Origin: Arthrobacter oryzae
GTDB lineage: Bacteria > Actinomycetota > Actinomycetes > Actinomycetales > Micrococcaceae
NCBI RefSeq assembly: GCF_030718995.1
Contig: NZ_CP132204.1
Span: 4,030,001-4,094,000, forward strand
Direction of reading: 5' to 3'
Length of the DNA: 64,000 nucleotides
The position numbers were made by a program, and so were the translations under genes. Each line of letters opens with the position of its first letter. The stretch's first letter is position 1. Below the pieces are notes generated by a model, which was not told where the DNA came from, searched no databases, and saw only the letters and a list, made by a program, of their open reading frames with translations. Below, in pieces: positions 51,333 through 59,998 of the stretch.

Positions 51333-52412
51333 TCAGCGGGCGCCGTGTCCCGGGGCCACTTCCTCGCCGCTGCGGACGGGACCGGGAGGAGTGCCGTCTC
51401 CGAACGGGCGCCCTCCCAGTGCCTCACGCCCGTGCTCCGTCAGCCATCCGGCCAGGTCCGGGCCCTGCGGGACGATGCCGGTGGGATTGATGTCCTCGTG
51501 AACGATGTAGTAGTGCTGCTTGATTTGCACGAAATCGATCGTGTCACCGAATCCGGGCGTCTGGAACAGATCCCGGGCATAGCCCCACAGCGCCGGCATC
51601 TCGCTGAGCTTTTGGCGGTTGCACTTGAAGTGGCCGTGGTACACGGCGTCGAACCTGACCAGGGTGGTGAACAGCCGCACATCGGCCTCCGTGATGGTGT
51701 CGCCCACAAGGTACCGCTGGCCGGTGAGCCGCTCCTCCAGCCAGTCCAGGGCGGTCCAGAGCCGAGTGTAGGAAGCGTCATAGGCGTCCTGCGAACCGGC
51801 AAAGCCGCAGCGGTATACGCCGTTGTTGACCTCGGTAAACACTCTCTTGTTGACCTGGTCGATCTCCGCCCTGAGATGCGCGGGGTAGAGCTCGGGGGCG
51901 CCTGAGCGGTGGAACGCCGTCCACTCCGTGGAGAAGTCCAGCGTGATCTGCGGGAAATTGTTGGTGACCACCCCGCCTGACCGTTCGTCGACGATCGCGG
52001 GGACGGTGATTCCGCGCGGATAGTCGGGGAACCTTCGGAAATAGGCGTCCTGGATCCGTTCAATGCCCAGCACTGGATCGACACCGCCAGGGTCCAGATC
52101 GAAAGTCCAGGACCGTGCATCATGTGTGGGGCCCGGCTGCCCCAGTGATATGGCTTCCTCAAGCCCCAGCAGCCGGCGGACGATGACCGTCCTGTTCGCC
52201 CAGGGGCAGGCGCGGGCTGCGATGAGGCGGTAACGGCCGGCTTCCACCTGCCAGCCGGGTTCACCGTTCCGCCCCGGAGCGCCGTCGCTGGTGATCCGGT
52301 CCTCAATGTAGTTGGTGTCCCGGGTGAATTCCTCTCCTCCGGTGACGTAGGACCCCCTGGTGCTGAACCCGGGGTCGGATGAGTGATCGGAAGGACGGAA
52401 CTCGGAGGTCAT
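51333..52412 (-). CDS. Glutathionyl-hydroquinone reductase-like protein (ECM4/YqjG family)
   Basis: 359-residue omega-type GST. The thioredoxin-like N-terminal domain has the catalytic CPWANRTVIVRRLLGL (Cys near 69); the all-alpha C-terminal domain has RYLVGDTITEADVRLFTTLVRF. The family reduces thiolated hydroquinones. Actinobacteria use mycothiol, so the physiological thiol may differ; this is inference. It is near FUSC and esterase genes on the same strand. Confidence 0.9.
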   Translation of the reverse strand: MTSEFRPSDHSSDPGFSTRGSYVTGGEEFTRDTNYIEDRITSDGAPGRNGEPGWQVEAGRYRLIAARACPWANRTVIVRRLLGLEEAISLGQPGPTHDARSWTFDLDPGGVDPVLGIERIQDAYFRRFPDYPRGITVPAIVDERSGGVVTNNFPQITLDFSTEWTAFHRSGAPELYPAHLRAEIDQVNKRVFTEVNNGVYRCGFAGSQDAYDASYTRLWTALDWLEERLTGQRYLVGDTITEADVRLFTTLVRFDAVYHGHFKCNRQKLSEMPALWGYARDLFQTPGFGDTIDFVQIKQHYYIVHEDINPTGIVPQGPDLAGWLTEHGREALGGRPFGDGTPPGPVRSGEEVAPGHGAR

Positions 52413-52421
52413 GGTCCCACC

Positions 52422-53171
52422 CTATTGGGTTGTGACCGCCAAAAGCACCCGGGCCATGGGTTGCCAGGCCACCCACCAGGCGCCGGCTACGACGCCCGCG
52501 AAGAGCAGGATCCACACAACGGAGGGCACCGACGTGGCCCGGTAGAGGAGATGCGCGTCGGACGTGGGCAGCCTGTCCCGGCGCCGCAGGTGGACCTTGG
52601 CGAGTTTGGCCAGGTCACGGACGGCGGCCACCAGCAATGCCAGGCCCAGCGCAATCACAACCTGGCCGGTGAACTCGGGCGGAACGAAAAGCACCAGGAG
52701 CGCGCACCCCAGGACGGCCGCTGCCGTGATGAGGAGCCCGATGGCGTTGCGGATGAACAGGAACGAGCCCAGCAGGGTCAGCGTGCCGACGGACATCGCC
52801 GCCGGTCCCCAGCCGTTGAAACCGGACCACACCATGACCGCCCCGACGACACCTGGCACGGGATAGCCCCAGAACGTGGACCACACGGCGGGAAGGCGTC
52901 CCCGGCTGTACGTGGTGGTCGTTCCGGAGTGGTCAAGGCTCAGCCTGATGCCGCCGAGGCGCTGCCCGGTGGTGAGGGCGGCGAACGCATGCCCGAGTTC
53001 GTGGGTGACGGTGGCCAGCAACCCGAAGTACCGCCACGAAGCCCGCGGCAAGGACAGTGCGGTGGCGAGCACGATGACAATCACGAGTTCCGTTGCCGTG
53101 ACCTGGGGAGAGGGCGACAGCGAAAAACCGGAAACGATCCTGTCCCACAGCGAGCCGGCCACGTCCGTCAC
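52422..53171 (-). CDS. M50-type membrane zinc metallopeptidase
   Basis: 249 residues, multi-pass. The zinc motif THELGHAFAAL lies inside the second hydrophobic segment. Typical of the short actinobacterial peptidase M50B group without a PDZ domain. GTG 53171 overlaps the stop of the TraR-like gene (GTGA), which sets the start. The ligand Asp of the NPDG type is not obvious, so activity is uncertain. Confidence 0.82.
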   Translation of the reverse strand: MTDVAGSLWDRIVSGFSLSPSPQVTATELVIVIVLATALSLPRASWRYFGLLATVTHELGHAFAALTTGQRLGGIRLSLDHSGTTTTYSRGRLPAVWSTFWGYPVPGVVGAVMVWSGFNGWGPAAMSVGTLTLLGSFLFIRNAIGLLITAAAVLGCALLVLFVPPEFTGQVVIALGLALLVAAVRDLAKLAKVHLRRRDRLPTSDAHLLYRATSVPSVVWILLFAGVVAGAWWVAWQPMARVLLAVTTQ

Positions 53172-53533
53172 GGTCTGCCCCCGGACTTGCCGCCGGCATG
53201 ATCGATGCAATACGGCGTCCAGGGGCGTGCTTCGAGCCGGCCTTCGGCAATAGGCTCGCCGCAGATTTCACAGAAACCGTAACTGCCGTCAGCGATCCGG
53301 CCGAGCGCCTTCTCGACCTGCGCGAGTGTGGCGCTGCTTTGCTGCATCAGGGCGGCAGCCTGAGAGAGCTCGAAGGCGATGGTGGAGCCTTCGGGATCGT
53401 GTTCGTCGTCGACGTTCGAATTTTGCCGCGCGGCGTTCGCGGAGGCGATGTCGGCGCGGAGTGCCGGCAGCAGCAGGGTTTTCCGGGCGCGCTCCGATTC
53501 CAGCAGGATCCTGAACCTCTCGACGTCGACCAT
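53168..53533 (-). CDS. TraR/DksA-type zinc finger protein
   Basis: 121 residues from ATG 53533. A coiled-coil-like helical region (LLESERARKTLLLPALRADI, LMQQSSATLAQVEKAL) is followed by the zinc finger FCEICGEPIAEGRLEARPW with CxxC and then CIDH. It may act on RNA polymerase through the secondary channel, as DksA does, or have another role. Translationally coupled to the M50 peptidase. It is divergent from the hemerythrin gene, sharing a DevR-like box. Confidence 0.88.
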   Translation of the reverse strand: MVDVERFRILLESERARKTLLLPALRADIASANAARQNSNVDDEHDPEGSTIAFELSQAAALMQQSSATLAQVEKALGRIADGSYGFCEICGEPIAEGRLEARPWTPYCIDHAGGKSGGRP

Positions 53534-53585
53534 AGAGTCCAAGGCTAGCGCGGTCCGGTGAGCGAGGCTAAAGCGCTTGGCGTAG

Positions 53586-53601
53586 TCGGGCCCAAAGACC
53601 C
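53586..53601. promoter_or_regulatory. DevR/DosR-like box upstream of hemerythrin and TraR genes
   Basis: TCGGGCCCAAAGACCC; the minus strand reads GGGTCTTTGGGCCCGA. Flanking CCTTGCCGC also resembles the flank of the box at 34095 (CCTGCCGC). It lies 52 bp from the TraR-like start and 107 bp from the hemerythrin start. Confidence 0.55.
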
Positions 53602-53708
53602 CTTGCCGCGGCACAGCGCCGCCGTAGAGTGAAAGTGCGCGAAGCCAGTCCATGTCCGGTGAGGGGCCGCCCGCCGGATGGCAGGCGCGCCTGAGACCGG
53701 GAGACACG

Positions 53709-54227
53709 ATGAACGATCCGTCGATGAAAGACTCCGCAGCGGAAGCCGAAGCCTTGGCGGCGGTGGAGAGGCACCACGGCAGCATGCTGCGACGGCTCAC
53801 GGCGCTGACAGACGCGCTGACGAGCGCCGTGGAGAACCACGACTCCGTATCCGAGCATGACGCGCACGAGGTCCTGCTGGAGTGGTGCGAAAACGAACTG
53901 GTGCCCCACGCCCTCGCCGAAGAAGGCCCGCTCTACAGCGGACCCAGGGAAACCGCGGAGGGAAGGTTGCTGGTTGAAGGCATGCTGGCCGAGCACCAGG
54001 TGATCGTGGCTCTCGTGGAGGAGTTCCGCGGGACCCGGGGTGTGGCCGCTGCTATAGCCGCCGGGGCCGTCCAACGCATCTTTGCCCTGCACCTGGACAA
54101 AGAGAACAGGCTTCTCATGCCGTTTGTGGTGTCACAGCCCGGGCTGTCACTGGCCGAAGCCGTTTCAGGGTTGCATGAACTTGTGGGTGAAGAGCACGGA
54201 CACCCGCGGCGAAACGGGCACGGTTAG
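53709..54227 (+). CDS. Hemerythrin-like HHE domain protein
   Basis: 172 residues. Four-helix HHE-type pattern: ERHHGSMLRRL, EHDAHEVLLEWCENELVPHALAEEGPLY, MLAEHQVIVALVEEF, ALHLDKENRLLMPFV, with His/Glu ligands suited to a diiron centre. GGGAGA before ATG 53709 selects this start. It probably binds O2 or NO or handles iron. The DevR-like box upstream suits a hypoxia-linked role. Confidence 0.87.
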   Translation: MNDPSMKDSAAEAEALAAVERHHGSMLRRLTALTDALTSAVENHDSVSEHDAHEVLLEWCENELVPHALAEEGPLYSGPRETAEGRLLVEGMLAEHQVIVALVEEFRGTRGVAAAIAAGAVQRIFALHLDKENRLLMPFVVSQPGLSLAEAVSGLHELVGEEHGHPRRNGHG

Positions 54228-54251
54228 CGGGCCGTCCAATAGAGTAAGGCC

Positions 54252-56405
54252 ATGGCGGACGGAACCGAACAAGACCACACAGGAATAGCCGACGACCTGC
54301 TCCGCAAACTTGCGGCAGTCCGCGGCGTGAGCACCTCCTTCCGCGGCTGGGACGGCGCGGAACACCCCGTCGCAGCGAAAACCCTGCACGGTGTTTTAAC
54401 AGCGCTGGGGGACCGGACCGGAACAACGGACGAGATTCAAAGCACCCTGCGCGATGCGGAACTCGAGCCATGGCGCCGGCTTCTGCCGCCGTCGGTCGTT
54501 TCCAGGGAAGGGCGCGAAATAAACGTTGCCGTATACGTCCCGCACGGAACGCCTGTCAGCGTTTGGGCGGTGACTGAGGACGGAACGCGGGTGCAGGCCG
54601 AGCAGCGCGAAGACTGGGAAGAGCCGCGCGACGTGAACGGTGTCCTTAAAGGGCGCGCAGCATTCGCCCTCCCCGGCGATATGCCACTGGGCTGGCACAC
54701 CCTGCATGCCGAAGCGGCCGGGGAAGAGGCGGAATGTGCCCTCATCATTACGCCTGAGCGGCTCGGGACCACCCGCCGCCTGGCATCCGAACGCCATTGG
54801 GGACTCACGGCCCAGCTGTATTCGGTCCGCTCTTCCCGATCATGGGGCATCGGTGACTTCGCCGACCTGGTGGACCTGGCCGCGATTGCAGGACAGGACG
54901 GCGCCGGTTTTGTCCTGGTGAATCCCCTGCACGCCGGTGAGCCCCGGCCCCCCATCGAAGATTCGCCCTATCTGCCCACCACCCGTCGCTTCTTCAATCC
55001 CCTCTACATCCGCGTCGAGGACGTGCCGGAGTACGCCTACCTGGACCCTGCGGCCAGGACGAGGATCGAAAACCACGCCTCGTCGCTCCACGCTGCCAAT
55101 ACGGCCGACGGCCTGCTCGACAGAAACGCCAGCTACAAGGCCAAACTCGAGTCACTGGAGCTCATCTTCACGGTCCGCCGCAGCCCCGCCCGGGAGCGCA
55201 TGTTTAAAAATTTTTGCGCAGCGGAAGGCACGGGCCTGGACGACTTCGCCCTGTGGTGCACCCTTGCGGAGCGGCTTCCGCCCACGGCGCCTGAGTGGTC
55301 CGGAGAAGCGTCGTCCCCGGACACCCCGTATTGCGACACCGTGCGGGAAGACCACGCGGACCGGCTGGAGTTCTACCGCTGGATGCAGTGGATCTGCGAC
55401 GATCAGCTGGCCACCGCACAGCGGACGGCCAAGGAGTGCGGGATGGCCATCGGGATCGTCCACGACCTGGCGGTGGGCGTCAAGACGTCCGGAGCCGACG
55501 CCTGGATGCTTCGCGGCGAACTGGCCCAGGGCGTTACCGTAGGGGCCCCGCCGGACGTCTTCAACCAGCAGGGGCAGAACTGGACCCAGCCGCCCTGGCA
55601 CCCCGGCCGGCTTGCGGCCTCGGGCTACAAGCCCTACCGCGACATGCTCCGTACGGTACTCCGCCATGCAGGCGGCGTCCGCGTGGACCACATCCTGGGT
55701 CTTTTCCGGTTGTGGTGGATCCCGGAAGGCGCCGGACCGGACGAGGGCACGTATGTGTACTACGACCATGAAGCACTCATCGGCATCCTGGCCCTTGAGG
55801 CGCAGCGGGCGGGCGCGACGGTTGTCGGCGAGGACCTTGGCGTGTTCGAGCCATGGGTCCGCGACTACCTGGCGGAGCGGGGCATCCTGGGCACGTCCAT
55901 CCTGTGGTTTGAACACAATGACGCAGGTCCGCTACCGCCCGAGGAATACCGCCAACAGTGCCTGACCAGCGTCAACACCCACGACCTGCCCCCGACGGCG
56001 GGGTATCTCGCCGGGGAGCACGTCACCCTCCGCGAATCGCTGGGACTCCTGCTGCGTCCCGTCGAGGAGGAAAGGGCGGAAGCTGCAGCCGAACAGGAAT
56101 CCGTATTGGCCCTCCTCCGCGAACGGGGGCTGATCTCTGAACCGTCCGGAGGCATCCAAGGCACGGTGGAAGCCCTCTATGCCTTCACCGCCCTGACGCC
56201 GTCGGCCCTGCTGGGCGTGGCCCTCGTGGACGGCGTCGGGGAAACCCGTACGCAGAACCAACCCGGAACGGACGCGGAACACCCCAACTGGCGCATTCCC
56301 CTCGCCGGGCCTGACGGTCCAGTTCTCATTGAGGACCTGCCCCGGAACGGCCGGTTCAATTCGCTGGTGGGCGTCGTCCGGGAGGCGCTGAAACCGTCGG
56401 GCTGA
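54252..56405 (+). CDS. malQ: 4-alpha-glucanotransferase (amylomaltase)
   Basis: 717-residue GH77 enzyme remodelling malto-oligosaccharides. An N-terminal extension (about 1-170) typical of actinobacteria precedes the barrel. RSSRSWGIGDFADLVDL, the nucleophile Asp near 479 in VRVDHILGLFRLWW, the acid Glu near 527 in VVGEDLG, and the third Asp near 577 in NTHDLPP are seen. It links functionally with glgC/glgA. It starts 24 bp after hemerythrin. Confidence 0.95.
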   Translation: MADGTEQDHTGIADDLLRKLAAVRGVSTSFRGWDGAEHPVAAKTLHGVLTALGDRTGTTDEIQSTLRDAELEPWRRLLPPSVVSREGREINVAVYVPHGTPVSVWAVTEDGTRVQAEQREDWEEPRDVNGVLKGRAAFALPGDMPLGWHTLHAEAAGEEAECALIITPERLGTTRRLASERHWGLTAQLYSVRSSRSWGIGDFADLVDLAAIAGQDGAGFVLVNPLHAGEPRPPIEDSPYLPTTRRFFNPLYIRVEDVPEYAYLDPAARTRIENHASSLHAANTADGLLDRNASYKAKLESLELIFTVRRSPARERMFKNFCAAEGTGLDDFALWCTLAERLPPTAPEWSGEASSPDTPYCDTVREDHADRLEFYRWMQWICDDQLATAQRTAKECGMAIGIVHDLAVGVKTSGADAWMLRGELAQGVTVGAPPDVFNQQGQNWTQPPWHPGRLAASGYKPYRDMLRTVLRHAGGVRVDHILGLFRLWWIPEGAGPDEGTYVYYDHEALIGILALEAQRAGATVVGEDLGVFEPWVRDYLAERGILGTSILWFEHNDAGPLPPEEYRQQCLTSVNTHDLPPTAGYLAGEHVTLRESLGLLLRPVEEERAEAAAEQESVLALLRERGLISEPSGGIQGTVEALYAFTALTPSALLGVALVDGVGETRTQNQPGTDAEHPNWRIPLAGPDGPVLIEDLPRNGRFNSLVGVVREALKPSG

Positions 56406-56421
56406 AGGGTGACTGCTGACT

Positions 56422-57309
56422 TCAACGTTCGGGAACCGGCGGATGCCCCGGGTCAGAACCCGCGGGGCCGAGGATCCGCAGGGCCTCGTTGTGCGCTTCA
56501 AGCTCTTCGGGGGCCACGGTCCCCCCGCGCAGGAAGCCCGCATCGGAAATAACGCGGCGGAGCTCCGAAAGCGTTCGTGGCGTGGCCACGCCGAGGTGCG
56601 CCATGGCGTGGCAGTTCGCGCACAATGGAATCAGGTCCGTGACCGGATCGAGTCGATAATTGCTGACCAGAAGCGATGGCGGCACGGTGTGGTGGACGTC
56701 GATGAATTCCCCGCCGGCGTCCCCGTAGGCGATCTCGAAGGAGAAACCGCAGGCCGCACAACTGGTTCCGAAGTGTGCGATGCAGGCACGGCGCGCCTCC
56801 GGATCCCGTTCGTACCGGTTCGCTCCGACGGTGCTGACGGCCCACGCGGGGTACGTCCCGGGCGCCGGCAGTGTCGGTTCCGGAACCGGTGCGGGGCCTT
56901 CCAGGCGCCAGAGGTCACGGATCCGGGCTTCCGCGGGCGGATCCAGGACCTGGCCGTGGCGGATGTGGTTCCAGCCCACGTCCGGGAGCGCGTGCCCGAG
57001 GAGCTCCGGCCCCAGCTGGTCGCCGAGGGGCAGGAGGGAGTCGAAGGCCACGAGCAGTCGGGAGGATGCCGTGCCGGCAGCGGCGGTCGGCGGAACACTG
57101 CAGGGCTCCGCAGTGATCACCACGCCATGCCCCAGCAGGCCCGTCCCATGCTTTCCCCTCACCAGCAGCCATGCGTCCGAACCGGCGGCGGCACCGGCGG
57201 CGGGCCACTCGCAATGGAACCGTCCGGTTTCCTGTACTTGCCCGACGACGGCGGCATAGTTCCAGCCTTCCCGGCGGTCCGGGTTCCACAGCAGGAAGAT
57301 GGCAGTCAT
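56422..57309 (-). CDS. HNH endonuclease with PUA/EVE-like N-terminus (possible type IV restriction enzyme)
   Basis: 295 residues. The N-terminal segment AIFLLWNPDRREGWNYAAVV and the glycine turn LVRGKHGTGLLGHGVV look like the PUA/EVE-related reader domains that detect modified bases. The C-terminal HNH has CAACGF, FIDVHHTVPPS and LIPLCANCHAMAH. The combination suggests cleavage of modified DNA; the fold call for the N-terminus is mine and unverified. Base use resembles the neighbours, and no methylase is adjacent. It converges with malQ. Confidence 0.75.
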   Translation of the reverse strand: MTAIFLLWNPDRREGWNYAAVVGQVQETGRFHCEWPAAGAAAGSDAWLLVRGKHGTGLLGHGVVITAEPCSVPPTAAAGTASSRLLVAFDSLLPLGDQLGPELLGHALPDVGWNHIRHGQVLDPPAEARIRDLWRLEGPAPVPEPTLPAPGTYPAWAVSTVGANRYERDPEARRACIAHFGTSCAACGFSFEIAYGDAGGEFIDVHHTVPPSLLVSNYRLDPVTDLIPLCANCHAMAHLGVATPRTLSELRRVISDAGFLRGGTVAPEELEAHNEALRILGPAGSDPGHPPVPER

Positions 57310-57339
57310 GCGCCCTTGCTTTCAGGGAAGCCGCGGGCT

Positions 57340-57459
57340 TTATACGCCGGGGACACGGTGCTCCAGCACATAGTCTGCGATCGCCCTTGCGGAGGTCGCC
57401 GCAGGGGAGGGGGCATTGCGCAGCCGGGTTCCTGCCAGCTCCTGCCCGGTCACATCCAT
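57340..57459 (-). CDS. Possible 39-residue ORF overlapping the cfa stop
   Basis: Reads MDVTGQELAGTRLRNAPSPA..., ending EHRVPGV, with high GC at third positions like real genes. ATG 57459 lies 10 bases inside the cfa 3' end. It could be a small gene coupled to cfa or the remnant C-terminus of a longer gene such as a neighbouring oxidoreductase. Nothing recognised. Confidence 0.3.
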   Translation of the reverse strand: MDVTGQELAGTRLRNAPSPAATSARAIADYVLEHRVPGV

Positions 57460-58751
57460 GCATGCCGCCGTAAAGGCGGTTCGGCTCCGCCGGGGCGTTG
57501 AACCAGTACTTGGTTGACACCGGTCAGGCCGTTCTCGAACCCGAGTGCGCTGGCGGCCATGTAAAGCCTCCAGATGCGCGCCCGCCCGGGGCTGCTGGCG
57601 CCGACAGCCGCCTCCCAGTGCTCCTCCAGGTTGTGAACCCAGGCGCGGAGGGTGAGTGCGTAGTGTCGCCGGAGCGCCTCGACGTCGAGCACTTCAAACC
57701 CGCCCGTCTCCAGCGCCCCGATCATGTCGGCGAGGCTGAGCATTTCGCCGTCGGGAAACACATAACGGGGTATGAACGAGTCCGGGTCCGGGCTTGTAGG
57801 GCCTGCATTCCACGAGATCGCATGGTTCAGCAGCCTGCCGCCGGGACGCAGCAGGCCATGGAGCCCGGAGACGTAGCGGGATATTTGCTCGCTGCCTACG
57901 TGCTCGGACATGCCGATCGAACTGATCGCATCGTATGGACCGTCGTCCACGTCGCGGTAGTCCTGTACGCGGATGTCGACGCGGTCGGTCAGGCCGGCGT
58001 CGGCTACACGCTTGCGGGCGAGCCCCGCCTGCTCGCTGGAAAGAGTGACGCCCACGACGTCGACGCCGAAACGCTGGGCAGCGTGGAGCGCGAAGCTGCC
58101 CCAGCCGCACCCGACGTCCAGTACCCGCATTCCCGGTTCCAGGCCCAGCTTGCGGCACACCAGGTCGATTTTGGCCTCCTGGGCAGCTTCCAAACTGTCC
58201 TGCCCGCCACGTTCGCCCGGCTGGTCAGTCCAGACAGCACAGGAGTAGACCATTGACGGGCCGAGGACCAGGGCATAGAAGTCATTGCCTACGTCGTAAT
58301 GATGCGAGATCGCAGCGGCATCGCGGCTTTTAGAGTGGCGCCGGCCGTGTCGATGGATCCTGGCTTCCTCCGGTGGCGGAGCGGGATTCGGTCCGATCGC
58401 GCCGGTCCGGACTGCGGTCTTGAGGAGTGTCCACGCTTCCTTGGCCGACAGCGGGGGAAACGGCCCGGGTTCGGCGAACTTTCCGGCCGAGCTCAGTGCG
58501 GCGAAGCTGGCGAAAATGTCGCCGGGTGCGTCTATGTCCCCGGCTACATACGCCCGGCTGAGGCCCAGTTGTCCGGGGGACCACAGGATTCGGCGGAGGG
58601 CGCGCCGGGAACGGAACTCGAGCACCGGGGCGCCGTCCGGACCCGCCTCCGAACCGTCCCAGGCGCGCAAGCGTAACGGGATCCCTTCAGTGCCGAGGAC
58701 TATGGCCAGCGCTTCGGCCAGCCGGGATGCCACACCTGTTGTCTTCGCCAT
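57450..58751 (-). CDS. Cyclopropane-fatty-acyl-phospholipid synthase family methyltransferase
   Basis: 433 residues. The N-terminal domain (about 1-140) precedes SHHYDVGNDFYALVLGPSMVYSC, the family signature. The SAM site is VLDVGCGWGSFALHAA, with ISSIGMSEHVG and WVHNLEEHWE near the end. It should transfer a methylene or methyl from SAM to unsaturated phospholipid chains. GAGAGG behind ATG 58751 favours this start over GTG 58757. Confidence 0.92.
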   Translation of the reverse strand: MAKTTGVASRLAEALAIVLGTEGIPLRLRAWDGSEAGPDGAPVLEFRSRRALRRILWSPGQLGLSRAYVAGDIDAPGDIFASFAALSSAGKFAEPGPFPPLSAKEAWTLLKTAVRTGAIGPNPAPPPEEARIHRHGRRHSKSRDAAAISHHYDVGNDFYALVLGPSMVYSCAVWTDQPGERGGQDSLEAAQEAKIDLVCRKLGLEPGMRVLDVGCGWGSFALHAAQRFGVDVVGVTLSSEQAGLARKRVADAGLTDRVDIRVQDYRDVDDGPYDAISSIGMSEHVGSEQISRYVSGLHGLLRPGGRLLNHAISWNAGPTSPDPDSFIPRYVFPDGEMLSLADMIGALETGGFEVLDVEALRRHYALTLRAWVHNLEEHWEAAVGASSPGRARIWRLYMAASALGFENGLTGVNQVLVQRPGGAEPPLRRHAWM

Positions 58752-58979
58752 GTGCACTGCCTCTCATTCCACAACGAAACTGCTGCCTGCCGGTCCTCAT
58801 CTCCTAGCTGCGGAAGAGCTGCCTGCGCCCTGCCGCACCTGTAGTTGTTCAATCTATGGTGCAACCCCACTTGGTGTCTTGGGCCTAACGACACCCCCGG
58901 ATCCGGCGGGCAAAAAACGGTCGACCGGCTTGCAGATTGGGAGGAGGATTAAAAGGCATTCACTATGAGGAGGTCAGTG

Positions 58980-59162
58980 ATGTGCTATCCGTATAACAAG
59001 GAATTCCAGAGGGACACCAGAAAAGAGGAATCGCGGAAGCCGGAGAAGCGACCGGAAACGCGTGTGGAGGCGAAGGACTTCAAGTTTTGGGCCTTCCCGC
59101 GCCGGGAACGGAAGTTCACGGGTTCGGAACCGGTCGTGGACCGGACACCCGAAAAGGTCTAA
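58980..59162 (+). CDS. Small highly charged protein of unknown function
   Basis: 60 residues, MCYPYNKEFQRDTRKEESRK..., rich in Lys/Arg/Glu with a central KDFKFWAFPRRERKF. GAGGAGG at 58968-58974 lies 5 nt before ATG 58980, so the upstream ATG 58965 is not the start. A terminator follows. No family recognised; a weak DevR-like sequence (GGTGTCTTGGGCCTAA, 58873-58888) lies upstream. Confidence 0.65.
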   Translation: MCYPYNKEFQRDTRKEESRKPEKRPETRVEAKDFKFWAFPRRERKFTGSEPVVDRTPEKV

Positions 59163-59186
59163 CGGAACCTGGACAAGGGATAAGAA

Positions 59187-59211
59187 AAGGCCCCGCACGG
59201 CGGGGCCTTTT
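59187..59211 (+). terminator. Rho-independent terminator
   Basis: AAAGGCCCCGC / GCGGGGCCTTT, an 11-bp perfect stem with a 3-nt loop ACG and five T's (59209-59213). It can act on both strands. Confidence 0.92.
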
Positions 59212-59225
59212 TCCTGGTTCCTGGC

Positions 59226-59417
59226 TTAGAGATCTTCCTGGGAGAGCGCCTTGGTTTCAGCCGGAGTGGGGCGTCCCAAACGTTCGTCGAGGGCAACACG
59301 CAGCTTTGCTGCGGCAACCTGGACCCGGTGCTCGGAAGGGGTCAAATGCCTGTCGCGGGGCGTGGACACGTGACGGGGCGTGCGGGACTTCTTTTGCTCC
59401 GGTGTGCTGGTGCTCAT
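59226..59417 (-). CDS. Small basic protein of unknown function
   Basis: 63 residues, MSTSTPEQKKSRTPRHVSTP..., with a disordered basic N-terminus and a helical end (VQVAAAKLRVALDERLGRPT). GGAGGGAAGG precedes ATG 59417, which overlaps the stop of the upstream gene (ATGA). Unknown family. Confidence 0.6.
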   Translation of the reverse strand: MSTSTPEQKKSRTPRHVSTPRDRHLTPSEHRVQVAAAKLRVALDERLGRPTPAETKALSQEDL

Positions 59418-59885
59418 GGCCTTCCCTCCTCCGTTCGGTCCGTGGTCGTTGTTCCATTGTCCCCGATTGGTTCCCCTGAGTCCACGGCGTCGACGTCCTC
59501 GTCCCATGTGCCGCCCTCGCCGTTGGCCTCCGTCACCGATTGCCAGGCAATGTCCAGCAGCTCAAGTTCTTCTTCACGCGCGAGGTCGCTCCGCGCCAGG
59601 ACGGCAAGGGACGCCAGGCCAATGGCCTTGGCATCCTCGTCTGCCTCCAGGGCCTTGTCCAGGGCCCACTGCGTGCGCTTCCACCATTCGGCGCGGTCGT
59701 CAGCCCGCGTTTTTTGCCTCAGCGCCTGGGCGTCCGCCACGGCTTTGACGCAGTGTCCGCCAGCCAATGAAGGCGGCGAGGACGGCGCCAGCCAGCACCG
59801 CCAGCGGCCCCAGCGCGGCCACGATCTGCCACCACTCGGCAGGGGCGGAGAGCGCAGCTTCAAGAGGGGCCGGGGAGAACTTCAC
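59414..59885 (-). pseudogene. Frameshifted membrane protein gene
   Basis: The frame from GTG 59885 gives a membrane helix (IVAALGPLAVLAGAVLAAFIG) ending WRTLRQ. The coherent soluble part (QKTRADDRAEWWKRTQWALD...) continues in the next frame to 59414. The switch must fall near 59735-59745 (CTGCGTCAAAGCC), one extra base relative to an intact gene. It could also be a programmed +1 shift or a sequence error. The arrangement of one helix followed by a charged ADDRAEWWKR segment looks like one protein. Confidence 0.6.
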
Positions 59886-59998
59886 AGAACCAGCCTAGGC
59901 CGTGGACACCGGCCGGGCAGGTATTTGCGCAGCCGCCGCCGCGAGTCTCCTGATTGGTTGCGCCGTTCGCCGGTACCGTTATTTTGGGGGTGCATGAC

